A DNA stretch of 64,000 nucleotides, from assembly GCA_009829735.1 (NCBI GenBank), contig CM020620.1, forward strand, positions 13,885,420 to 13,949,419. Reading direction: 5' to 3'. Below, piece after piece: positions 11,165 through 21,669 of the stretch. The stretch's first letter is position 1. Every line of letters starts with the position of its first letter. The notes under the pieces were generated by a model that was not told the origin of the DNA, made no database searches, and saw only the letters and a list, made by a program, of their open reading frames with translations. Source of the stretch: Pyropia yezoensis. Taxonomy: Eukaryota; Rhodophyta; Bangiophyceae; Bangiales; Bangiaceae. The position numbers were made by a program, and so were the translations under genes.

Positions 11165-12470
11165 CGTCCCCTGCGGTGGTGACATTGAACTATCCCCGCC
11201 ACGGGGGAGACAAAGCACTACAGGGGCAACGCCGCAACATCTTCACCAAACGGTAGGTAGAACAAAACCCCCACCGCGGGAGCGATTGCGCACCAGCTGC
11301 GCTGCATGCGTGAGAGCGCACATCAGCCACCCACTGGGTGACAGGGCACCTTGCCTACGGAAAGGGCGAGACCGCACCACCCCTACCGCTGGCGAAACTG
11401 CCCGACCCCCACCCGGGGGGCGACATCGCGAGAGCCCCGCTGCAGCGCCACACCGCACCAGCCGCGCTATAGGGCCGTCGCATCACCGCCCCAACCGAGG
11501 GGGCGGCAGGGCACGAGCTCCGCTGCGGGGGCGCCACTGCAACACTTTCACCGCGTGGGCGACGTCTAGCCTCCCCCTGTCAAAGGAACGACACAGCATC
11601 CTCCCCACCGAGGGGGCCACAGAGCACCACCACCACGGAGTGGTGACTGGGAACCACCTCTGCCACGTGGATGACACGACACTACCCCCCCCGCAAGGGC
11701 GACACCGTACCATCCGCGCTGCAGGGCGTCACCACACAATAGTCACCGATGGGGCGATAATGCAACTCCCATGCCCACGGGGCGACACCGCACCCAAAAA
11801 CTTCGAGGGGGCGACGCCGCACCGCCACCGCCACGAGGGCGCCACTGCTCCACCCCCACCAAGGGGGCGACACCGCGAGAACCCTGCCGCAGGCGCAACA
11901 CCGCACCAGCCGCGCTACAGCGGCGTCGCTTCAGAACCCCACCAGAGGGGGCGGCAGGGCGCGAGCTACGCCTCGCGGGCGGCACTGCAACACTTTCACA
12001 GCGTGGGCGACATGGAGCCTCCCCCTGTCAAGTGGGCAACACAGCACCTCCCCCATCGAGGGGGCGACACCGCACCACCCTAACCGAGGAGTCACACCGC
12101 ACCACCCCCACAGAGGGGTGAGGATTCATCACGCCCACCACCGGGTGACAACGCACAAGTCCCACCGCGGGGGGGACACCGCACCAGCCACGCTGCACGG
12201 GCGTCATCGCACCACGCCCACGGCGGGTGCGGCACCTAAATAGCCCCGCCGCAGAGGCGCCTGCTCAGCACCCTCACCGAGTGGGCGACATGCAAACTTC
12301 CCGACCGAGGGGGCGACACGGGATAACCCCAACCGAGGGGGTGACACCGCACGTCGCCCACCGAGGGGGCGGCACAACACGAACCCCACCAAGTGGTGAC
12401 ACGGCGCAACCCCCACCACGCGGGAGACACCGCACCCCCCCACCGAGGGCGGGCGGCATAGAATGACAGG
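11165..12470. repeat. Degenerate ~28-bp minisatellite
   Basis: Units approximate CCGAGGGGGCGACACCGCAC followed by CACCCCCA, repeated for about 1.3 kb with much divergence. The period is clearest at 12290-12460. Because 28 is not a multiple of three, a run of open frames (up to ~330 codons) cycles through three peptide registers. I regard these as a by-product of the repeat, not a gene. Confidence 0.7.
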
Positions 12471-15006
12471 CGTGCACCCCTCATCGCGTCCCCACTGGCA
12501 ATGCCCACCACGTGCTGCGCCGCCGTGCCGTCGTAGCCCTTGTAGTTTTCTTACGCGTGCGGCGCGATCTGGCGGCCACGGGGGGGGGTGATAGTGGGTC
12601 TGCCCTGCGTGTGAATGCTGCTGGCGGTGGGGTTGGAGCAGCTTGTGCTGGCGGTGGCGGGCGTGGCTCTTCCCTGGCGGCGGCGGCGGCGGCAAGTGGT
12701 GCGGGGGGGGAGTCTGCTCTCTCCCGCTGCTGAGGGTGCGGAGGATACTGGCGGTGTACGTAGAGGACCCTCTGGCGGTGCTGTTGGGGATGAGGCTGAG
12801 GGGGGGGGCTGCACCAGGCGGCGTTGGGCGCAGTGCGGCTCGCGCGGGGGGTGCGCCGGCGGGTCTTGGTGGCGGCGTCGCGGGTCTACCAGTAAATCCT
12901 GGTGGCAACCATGGCCAGGGCTGGCATGCGGCGGAGGGGGGGGGGGTGTCACCCCCTTATCCCCCGCTGGCTGGCGCCCCTGAGGGAGCGGCCGCGGATC
13001 GGCAAGGCTTTCATCCCGGGGATGTGAGGAGGACGTCCTTCGGACGTGGTGCGCATGGGAGGGGGAAGCCACAGCCTCGGTGCCGCCTGCCAGGGTTGCA
13101 GACGCACCTCACCGGCCGGGCGGAACGGGCACCCGCTCCTGGCCATCCCGCGTCTTCCAGAACGGCACAGGCAGCGAACAGCAGCATCATAACCGTCCCC
13201 ACCCCCTGCCCGATAGATGCAGACCCCGGCTCTCAATCGAAGTCGGGGATCACGGCCGCTGAACCGCGACGACCAGGCCGCCACGCGGGCCGGCTGAAGG
13301 TGCTGTGCCATGCAGATTAGCCCTGACTTGTACGGTCGCACCCCCATCCCCTTCCGGGCGCTCGACAGCGATGCAGTCGGCACAGTCCGCCGCTGCCGTG
13401 CCACCTCTCCCCTCCGTCACCTGGGCGTCGTCCAACACCACCACAACCACCCCCCCCCTTCAACACGCGGGGCTGACCTCCACCTCAGTTCAAGAGACGG
13501 GAGGTCGACCGCCCGAGTGAATTAAAGAGGCCACCTATTCGGCACTGCGAGATTGTGAGGCACCACCCACACCCGGGCAGCCCTCAACGTACTGGTAAAC
13601 GGTGTCAGCTGCCCGCGCAAGCAAATGAGGCTGCGGGGCGCGGGGAAGATGACGGGCGGGATGACGGTGATGGGGGTGGGGAAGAAGATGGGCGTGATGT
13701 CAGTGAGGGTCGAGGGGGTCGAGGGGTTCGAGGGTAAAGGAGGTCGTTGTGTCTGTGTTCGTTGTTTCCCCCGAGGTCTCCCCGGGTGGCGCCCGCACTC
13801 ACGCATTATATACCCCCGGGGGGGCACCCAGGGTGCCCGAAAGCATGCGATTGCCCGTGCCGCTGGGGGGGCGGCACCATTGGGCTCCAAACAAGGCATA
13901 GGCTCTCAGAACAGTCAAGGTGGGTGTGCGCGCCCCACCAGACAGCCCCAAGCGGGGGCGGGGGCGGCGAGCGGCGCTCGTGGCGCCGCGCGGCTGGCCT
14001 CACACGCCGGTCGGCCGGAAAGGCCGCAGAGGCGTGTAAGCCAGACGCCAGTCTTCGGGTCGAAATCTCCCGTAGGTCAGCAAATCTTGCCGTTCCCATT
14101 GGCTCGTGGGGAGATTGTTCCGGCTGGCCGATGAGTCAGAGATGTGGCTTGTCCTGTGGTCCGTTAGTCCTCTGATCCGCGGAGAGAAAGTATCCATCCG
14201 GGGATGAGTCTGGGTACTAACGGGTAGCCGATCCGCGGCTCTCGTGCTGACCGTCCGCGACCCGTAGAATCTCAGCCGGACACCGCGACATCTCCAGATT
14301 ACCAGGGAGTTGATGCGTCTTGGAAGGAGTTGGCCGAGAAGGACAGGGAAGGAGAGGCCCCAGTCCTTATCCCCGAAGCTAGAGTCTTGGGGATTTAGGG
14401 GGCATATCCTTACAGAGATGGCCGTCTGACCTACTATGCATTTGAGTTTGCAACCGCCAATTTCCTTCATAGCAACGGCTTGGGCGGGAGCACCTGCAGC
14501 CGAGAGAAAGGTCAACGAGGGTGCGGGCGGCGGGATCGCACCCCCTCTCAGCGCGCAACGGCGGCAGCCCTCGCCACCCGCCCCGCCAAAGCCCGCCGCC
14601 GCCAAGCTGGGTGTCACGGCATGCCAGCCGCCGGCCCTCCGCGCGCCCCCAACTGCCACGGCCGTCCTCCCCCGCCACCGCCGGCACCGCCATAGCGCTA
14701 TGCCCCCCACTCGGCCGTAGCCGCCCCTGGCGCCGTGGGTTCAGCATTTACGGAAAGGCAGCGGGCACTCCTTCGCGTTGCAGGCGCCGCGACCGCCAGC
14801 AGACCCCGACGACGGCGTTAGAACGCCGCCAAGGAATACCTCGGCCCGAGTGGGAGCGCTGCGCTAACGCCAGTTGACGCCTCGAGGTGCGACGTGAGCC
14901 TGGACGCATGAGTAAAAGATTGATACAGGGGCGCTTTTTAAGCAGCGCTGCCCTGTGCGTTTGTTGTCTCAAAGAACCGCTCGAAGCCCTCTTCCCCCTG
15001 CCTAAT
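12471..15006. other. Intergenic, unrecognised
   Basis: 12.5-13.5 kb is G-rich low-complexity DNA. 13.5-14.5 kb has more balanced composition, with a minus-strand frame (e.g. near 14000-14470, motif WERQDLLTYGRFRPEDW) that may be a transposon remnant. I can assign no family. Confidence 0.35.
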
Positions 15007-15942
15007 CTAAGAGAAGAATTGCTGGAGCGAGGCCAGCATGGAAGGCGCAACAAGCCCCGCGCGCTTAGCACAGCCGAGGAGAACATCACAAACCTCCGTG
15101 CAAGTGATGCGTTGACTGGTCGCCGAGCACCCGTTAAAGAGCAGCTCTGAGCCAACAAACTCTGTCAAAGAAATCTTGGCCTCGGGAGATACAGAACCCT
15201 CCGGAATTTGAATGTAGCGCATGGCGGCCCGCTTGAGCTGGGCGCCGGTCTCGCTGAAGTAGGGGTTGGCCAATCCCGTGACCTCGGCGGCGTCCCTCGT
15301 GCTGGCGGCTGCCATTCCCGCCTCAGTCGCCACCCGCCGCATTGCCCTACGTGTGCCAGGGGAGTACCTTGGGCGCTTGCTCAATGCCGCCTCGAGGGCG
15401 TCCACAACGGTCTGGCGGGGCTGGAGCACGTCCACGGCGCCCAGTGGACCAGGCGGCGGCACAGAGCTACGGCCAGCGCCGGACGCAGAGCTGTCTGCCA
15501 CGAATGCGCCAAGCCTGCGGGCGACCGTCGTGCTGGTGCCACCGTCATGTCACACCGCCGCAGTACCCTCCTGCAGCCTAACAGGCGCAGACGCCGCTGC
15601 GCCGCCCAGCCCCGCACTTTCCACGAGCGCAGCCTGCTGGTAATGGGTCTTAAATCGTGACCCAGCCACGAAAAGGAGCTCTGCCAATCGGCGCTTGTTC
15701 TCCTTGGCACGCTCCCGCTTGCTACGGAGGGTGGGCGGCATCTGATCCAAGGCCGCCCGCACCCGGGCCTGCATCGCCTCTTCATCGTGTGCGATGCACG
15801 CAAACCTCGGCCTCGCGCCCGGCCGTACACTCTCTTGAAAAGTGTGTAGAGAGTGCCCCTTCTCGCCACACTTAGCGCACGACACCATACACGGCGCGAA
15901 CGTCGTCTTGGCGCAGCCGCACTTGTCCTGGGCGTTAACCAT
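15007..15942 (-). pseudogene. Unknown protein with Cys/His cluster, interrupted by one in-frame TGA
   Basis: I do not recognise this protein. A start at 15942 (MVNAQDKCGCAK) opens a frame whose first ~35 residues hold a Cys/His cluster, including CAKCGEKGHSLH, which could bind zinc. After 130 residues a TGA occurs (about 15550-15552). The same frame then stays open for ~180 more codons to the stop near 15007, with normal-looking helical sequence. This could be a recent nonsense mutation, a sequencing error or a recoded stop. The frame also stays open upstream to 16239, but that part looks less protein-like. Neighbours are transposon remnants, so it may belong to a mobile element. Confidence 0.4.
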
Positions 15943-16573
15943 GATGGGGCCCGCCGGGAATTGTGAGTTCCGAGACGGCAAACGCCGCACAAGCGCCCGG
16001 TGCTGACATAGAAGAATGTAGGCAGACAAAACAAGCAGTAAGAAATAGAACCAAATCCAGGAAGCAGAACGATGCCGAGAGACACGCGTACCACAAGTCA
16101 GCACATGCGCGAACAGTCGAACAACTCTTCGGTCCGTGCTCCCTCTGTCATCGCAGTGGACCAGAAGATAGTGGAAAATGGGCTTACCAGGGGCAGGAGA
16201 GCCGGACGAGCAACCATCAGATGCGCTAACATCAGCCATCGTGGTAAAAGAACAGCTGTGCAGGGAGAAGCGAGCAGCGAGGGGGGGACAACAACAACGG
16301 AAGATCTCTGGCGTCCGTCAATGTTGCAAATGGCAGCTGCAGGCACACGGGGTGATAGCCTGACGCGCTCGGGCGTCCACGATGGGCGTCGGCGTCGACG
16401 ACGGCGACCGCCGCCGGTTGTCGCCGACGCCGGGATAGCTTGACGACGCACCACCAATTCTCAGACCCCAATTACGAGTAAAGCGACACGGACGCGAAAG
16501 GTCTTCGAAAGGACCAAGTACATCTAAAATTATATTAATAAAGTTACATCCTGAAAATGGAATTCAACTGGTG

Positions 16574-16619
16574 CTGTCGCTGTTGCCGACATGAGACAAA
16601 ACTCGGGGGACTGCAATAC
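16574..16619 (-). repeat. 46-bp dispersed repeat, copy 2 (inverted)
   Basis: Reverse complement of 7451-7496 with one mismatch. On the plus strand it encodes CRHETKLGGLQY. The sequence becomes extremely C-rich shortly after, so this marks the boundary between the transposon-rich block and the low-complexity block. Confidence 0.85.
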
Positions 16620-17535
16620 TTTCACCCCAAGCGTTGTTGTTCGCGCTGTTTGTTCTTGCAAGGCTTGCCCGTCCCAGGTTGGTGGCACACGGGCCCACCC
16701 AACCCCGCAATCGGCCCCGCCCTCCCTCCCCCTCTTCACGGCGCCGGGAACGCGCGCCGCGCCGCCCGCCCGCCGGGCCGGGCCGGGCTGCCACACGGGC
16801 CGCCGCCGCAGCCAGTGTGTGTCAATGGGGGCTGTGGTCCGCGCGTCCGGCGGGGCCTGGCCAGGCAGGCCCCGCGGGCTCTGCCTCGACCTGTGCCCTG
16901 GCGGGCGCCGCCGGGGTGGCCAGCCACCAGCCGGCTCCGCCGCCCTTCCCCCACCCCACCACCCCCTCGCCCCCCCGCCTTGTTCCTGCAGGCTGTCACC
17001 GCGCTCCTCCCCCCGCCCACCCGCTCAACGTCGACGCGTCGGCGGCGGCCGTCCCCTCCCCCGCCCCCCGCGCCGTCTGCCATCACCCCCCCCCCCCCCC
17101 CCCCCCCCCCCCTCACCCCGCCCACCACCGCCCCCCCTTTGGCGGCGCCCTTGCCCCCACACACACACACCCGCCCGCCCGCCGTGGTCGCTGTGCGCGT
17201 CCCAAAGGGCGCACGCCTCCCCCCCCCCCCCCCCCGTGCCACCGGCTCACCCCCACACGGCGGCGGCGGTCCCCCGCCGCGGCTGTGGGGGCCCGCGGGG
17301 CGCGGGGCGTGGGCGTGCCCCTCTGCCTCGCCCCCCGCCCCCCTCCCCCCCCCCCTTACTCTTCCTCCTCCCCTCCCATCCCCCCTCGCGCCGACCGCCG
17401 CGCCCCCACCGCCGGCCATGCGCACCGCCCCGCGGGCGGGCGGTGGGGCCACCAGCGGCTGACGTTTTGCGCCCGTTGGGGGGGCGGGAGCGAAGAGGAA
17501 GAGTGGGGGGGTGGGGGGGGGGGGGTGGTGCGCAG

Positions 17536-17577
<42 letters not shown>

Positions 17578-17978
17578 GCCGCCGCCGCCGCGGCTGCGCC
17601 CCGAGTGCCACGCGCGGCACTCTGTGCCGCCAGCCACGCCTCGGCGTCAGTGGCGGCGGCGGCAGCAGCGGCAGCGTCTGTGGCTCACCTGCCTGGTTCT
17701 CCCTTTTCCCCTCGTCCCCCCTCCCCCCTCCCTCCCCGCCTCCTCGCCCTCTTTCCCTGCCAGAGCAACCTCCATCCTCCCATTGCTCTATCGGCGCGAC
17801 CTCCACCTTCCCCTTGGCTACCAGAGTGGCCACCGCTGCTGCTCCGCCCACTCCCTCGGCGACTTTCTTTACCCAACCTTGCCTGCGTGGCGCGGCCTGG
17901 TGTAACGCTGCTCGCGCCCTCCCCTCCCCGCGACCCCCCTCCCTCTCTCCCCTGTCATCTCTCGGCCAATTGTCCATC
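16620..17978. other. C-rich upstream region, no gene called
   Basis: Long C runs, a (CA)n stretch near 17158-17170 and GCC repeats keep all frames open. It may include the promoter and leader of the gene starting at 17979. Nothing specific is visible. Confidence 0.4.
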
Positions 17979-19374
17979 ATGAGCTCTCCCCCTTCCCCCG
18001 GCGCCCCCCCCACCGTGCCGCACGTGCGGCAAGGCGCCCGAGCGGCGCTGCGGCGGGCGTTTTCCACCTCCTCCCGCACCGCCGCCGGCCTGTGGCCGTC
18101 GTCCCCCTCGCCGCCGACGGGGTCACCAGCCGCGGGCGCCGGCAGTGACGCTGCTGCCGCCAGCGGCAATGGGGACACTGGCGGCGGCGGCTGCGGTGGC
18201 GGCGGCGGCGGCGGCTGCGGCGGCGGCGGCGGCGGCTGCGGCGGCGGCGGCGGCGGCGGTGGCAGTGGCGGTGGCGGTGTCGGCGGCGGCTGCGGCGACG
18301 GTGCAGCCGCCGACGCGCCGACGCCCAGCACGGCCACGTCGGTGGCGGCCGCGGCGGTGGCCGCTGCAACCGCGGCGGGTGCGGCAGCCGCGGCGGCGGC
18401 GGGCGCGGCGGCGGGTGCGGCGGCGGGAGCTGCGGCCGCAGCGGGGGGGGCGGCGGCGGCAGCGGCGGGCATGTCCCGCCCGTCGTCCCCACGGGTGGCC
18501 ACGGGGCGGGGGGGGGGGGCGGCGGCGCGGCGGCCGCCAACGGTGCCAGTTGCCGGGGGGGGGGGGGGGGGGGCGGGGGCGGGAACACCCCCGGCGGCCG
18601 GCCCGCGGCCGCGGGCGGTGCGGCGGCTGTGGCAGCGACGGCCGGGTCGCCCCGGCCCCCCTCCCCGTGGCGGCCCGACCGGCGGGCGTCGGCGGGCGCC
18701 CTGCCCCCACCCGCCCTGCCGTCGGGGCGCGATGGCGGCGCGGCGGCGCCGGATCCGTCCGGCGCCGCCCCCCGCATGCGGCGGCACGTGTCCCTGTTTG
18801 TGCGCCGCAACAGCCGGCGGCGGCGGCAGAGCGGCCGCGCCTCGTCGGCGGCGTGCCTCTTCCCCTCCTTTCCCGAAGAGGGGGCGGCCGCCGCGGCTAG
18901 GGAACGGCCGGGCACCGCCGCCGCCGCCGCCGCCGCTTCCGACTCGGCCGCTGCCGCCGCTGCCGCCGCCGCCCGGAGGGGGGGGGGCGCGGCGGGAGCC
19001 TCCCCCGCCGCCGCCCCCACCGCCGCGGCGGTTGCGTCGGCCGCGTGTGCCGCTGCTGCCAATGCCGCCGCCGCGGCGGTCGCCGCCGCGGCGCCCGGCC
19101 TTGCGCCGCTGCCAGAGGCGGCGGTGGCGCCGACGGTGGCGGCACCCTCGGCGGCCGCGCCGTCGGCAGGCGCGCCGGGCACCACGACGGATGGGCGGCC
19201 GCGGGGGGTGGTGGCCGCGGGCGCCCCTGCCGACGGCGGGGACAGCGAGGAGGGGGAGCCCATTTTTGTTGGCTGCGTCGACCCCGCCCGCTTCCGCCGG
19301 GCCATCTCCTCCCACGACGTGTGGTCCCCGCGGTGGGGTGTCAGCACAGGCGGCAGCGACAGCGAGGATGGGGA

Positions 19375-19416
<42 letters not shown>

Positions 19417-20124
19417 CGGTGGCGGTGGCGGCGGCTGGGAGCGGCCTCCTGGCTCCCTCTGGTCGCCCCTCCCCCCTGGGGGCATGCCGGCACCGCCGTC
19501 ACGGCCTACCTCCTTTTACGCCGGCCTCGGCGGCGCGTCCACCTCGTCGGTCACGCGCGGGGAGGCGGGCGGCGCGATGGGCGACGACGCCGACGATGCC
19601 GAGTCGTGGGGCGTTGACGTTGAGTACGTGGTGGAGAGCCGCCTGGAAGACTGGGCCGACGCGGACGCCGTGTCGGCGGACCTCGAAGACTTTTTTGACG
19701 GCCAGAGCGTCGCGTCGTCGCGGCTCCACGAGCCCGCCACGTCGGGCTACGGCTATGGGGGGCGCAGCAACGAGGCGCTCAATGAGTTTGTTTCCAAAGG
19801 TGGCGGCGGTGGGGGGGGGGGGGGCGGAGGGGGCGGGGGCGGGGGGCTCCGCCTTGACGCCTCCCGGATGCGGTGGGTCGGCAACGAGGCGGAAATGCAC
19901 GCCCTCTTTGAGTGTGTCGGCGTGCCCGCCGACGCGCTGGCCGCCGACGCGGCGGCGCCCGGTGGCGGCGGGGACGGCCGTGGCGCCGCCGCCGGCTGCG
20001 GCGGCGGCACCGAGTTTGTCGTCCCCCCAGACGTGGAGGCCGCCTGGGTCGCCGCCACAGTAGCGCACAACTCGCTGGTGGCGAGCTGGGCGTCGCCTGA
20101 CGACGGCGGCGACGGTGGCGGCGA

Positions 20125-20164
<40 letters not shown>

Positions 20165-20404
20165 ACCGGTGCCGAGTGCCCTGCGCCAGGGTCTGCCGCC
20201 GACGCGGCGGCAGACGGCGGGGCGTCTGCGCACGCGGCGGTGGGCAGGGGGGGTTGGGGCGGCGACGCCACTGTGGCGGCGGCTGGGGGGGGGGAAGGCC
20301 CCGGCGGGTGGGGGGGAGGGGGGGGGGGTGGCCTCGCCGCAGAGTGGGCAGAGCTGCTGGGGGCGGGCGGCGGGTGGGGGGCGGGGGGGCCCGCCGAAGG
20401 GTGA
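17979..20404 (+). CDS. Gly/Ala-rich hypothetical protein (frame changes once at a poly-G tract)
   Basis: Family not recognised. From ATG 17979 (MSSPPSPGAPPTVPHVR) one frame runs to the ~19-base G tract at about 18555-18573. The gene then continues in the next frame to the TGA at 20404. The downstream part looks like genuine protein: RRHVSLFVRRNSRRRR (basic), an acidic GDSEEGEPIFVG, then segments such as ESWGVDVEYVVESRLEDW, DLEDFFDGQS and RMRWVGNEAEMHALFECVG, separated by Gly runs encoded by (GGC)n. The frame change falls exactly in a homopolymer, so an assembly length error or a length polymorphism is more likely than a real defect. A long minus-strand frame over the same bases is a composition shadow. 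Basic and acidic low-complexity blocks would suit a nuclear protein, but this is only a guess. Confidence 0.5.
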
Positions 20405-20919
20405 ACCCCGCCCCCCCCCCCCCCTTCAACAGAAAAAAGAAAGAGGAACAGAAACAGGTCAGGGGGAAGAATAAGTCAAGCAACGGGATGAAGACGCGTC
20501 GCGCCCCCCGCCGCGTCGGCCGCCACGGCGGTCAAGGCGGCGCGGTCGGCTCGGGTGAGGGAGACCCCCGCGCAGTGGGTATAAGACCGTGTTCCGAAAC
20601 CTGCAATGACTTCTGCGCAGTCTCATGAGATGGCCGCCACCTGGGTCGCCCAGCGACTCCCTCTCTACCAAGTGAAGCGGCATCTGGCCTCTCGCTGAGG
20701 CTGCTAACGCCGCTGCGGGCGCCCCCCCCCTCCCCCTGCCAGCACCGCCGCCCCCCCCCCCGGCCCGGCAACGGCGTTGTGTCGGCGGCACCGGCCGGCC
20801 GCCACCCGTCCCCCAGCAGCAGCCGCCTGACCCCCCTGCTGAGCTCACCCAGCCGCTTGGGCGCAGACCCCTCTCACCCACTACTCCGCTGACTACCCGG
20901 CGCGCTTGACCACCACCGC
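20405..20919. other. Intergenic spacer
   Basis: Follows the stop of the Gly/Ala-rich gene. A short A-rich patch (20435-20450) and G/C runs are present. No gene recognised. Confidence 0.4.
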
Positions 20920-21669
20920 TCATCGTCGTGCATCTTCGACGCCGCTCGGCGTCACGCACGCGGGGTGGAAGCTCAACAGGTGGCCGCCAAGGGCAGCCGC
21001 CGAGCCGACCCCCCCCGCCGCTGCCACGCCTGCTGACCGCGCCGCACCGTCGCAACGGCTGGCGCTGCGGCTGGCCGCCGCGCTCCCGCTGCCCCCTCCC
21101 CACAGGAGCGTCGACTCCTTTCCGTCCGCGTCGGCGAAGATGGCGTCGAGGGCGTCGAGGGTGGCGGCTGCCGCGTCGCCAGCCGAGCGTGACGATTGAC
21201 GGCCACCGTGGGGGCTGGTTGACAAGTGGGACGCACGGTCCTCGCGTGGCGCCGCCGCTTCCGCCGCCGCCATCATGCCGGTAGCCGCCGCAGCCGGCAG
21301 CGCGCTCACGCCACCCCCCCCCCACGACCGGCCGCCATGGGTCGGCCCGCACGGCGCTAGCGGCGGCGGCCCCCGGGGCCCCGCGGGCGCGGAGGTCGTC
21401 ACACTGAGCACCGGCACCGAATGATACGTGGGCGGCGTCAGCAGCTGCGACGGCGGCACCAACGGCAACGCCCCGACTGCCGCCGTCGCCCCCACAGGCA
21501 CCACCACCGCTGCCGTCCCCGCCCCTGCCGCCGTCGTGGGCGGGCGGTTCCTCGTATCCGTCCCATCCACGAAGTCGTCACTACAAGTGGGAGCAGGGTA
21601 GGGGATTGGGCGGTCAGAAAAATATACAGAAGACGTACCTATGTAAACGAAGACCATGCTCGTCAACAC
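20920..21669 (-). CDS. Possible hypothetical gene, minus strand, with candidate intron
   Basis: Weak call. A minus-strand frame from ~21580 down to 20920 encodes DDFVDGTDTRNRPP, a Pro/Ala/Val-rich middle, then LDALDAIFADADGK and a Gly/Ala-rich end. A good GTACGT donor (21638-21633) and CACTTGTAG acceptor (ending 21581) would define a 58-bp intron. The exon before it (ending at 21639) could join in frame and stay open upstream. The donor matches the unusual donor used by the convincing genes in this window, and that is the main support. No domain is recognised and the true start is not found. Confidence 0.25.
   Translation of the reverse strand: MLTSMVFVYIGTSSVYFSDRPIPYPAPTCSDDFVDGTDTRNRPPTTAAGAGTAAVVVPVGATAAVGALPLVPPSQLLTPPTYHSVPVLSVTTSAPAGPRGPPPLAPCGPTHGGRSWGGGGVSALPAAAATGMMAAAEAAAPREDRASHLSTSPHGGRQSSRSAGDAAAATLDALDAIFADADGKESTLLWGGGSGSAAASRSASRCDGAARSAGVAAAGGVGSAAALGGHLLSFHPACVTPSGVEDARR

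Noticed and set aside
11085..12083. 332-codon frame through the 28-bp minisatellite
   Set aside because: The 28-bp period shifts register each unit and gives the same peptide in three phases. Openness follows from the absence of stop triplets in the unit.
16736..19315. 859-codon minus-strand frame over the Gly/Ala-rich gene
   Set aside because: Pure Gly/Pro/Arg/Ala composition shadow of (GGC)n DNA. The plus-strand product has varied, protein-like segments and acidic motifs, and the minus one does not.
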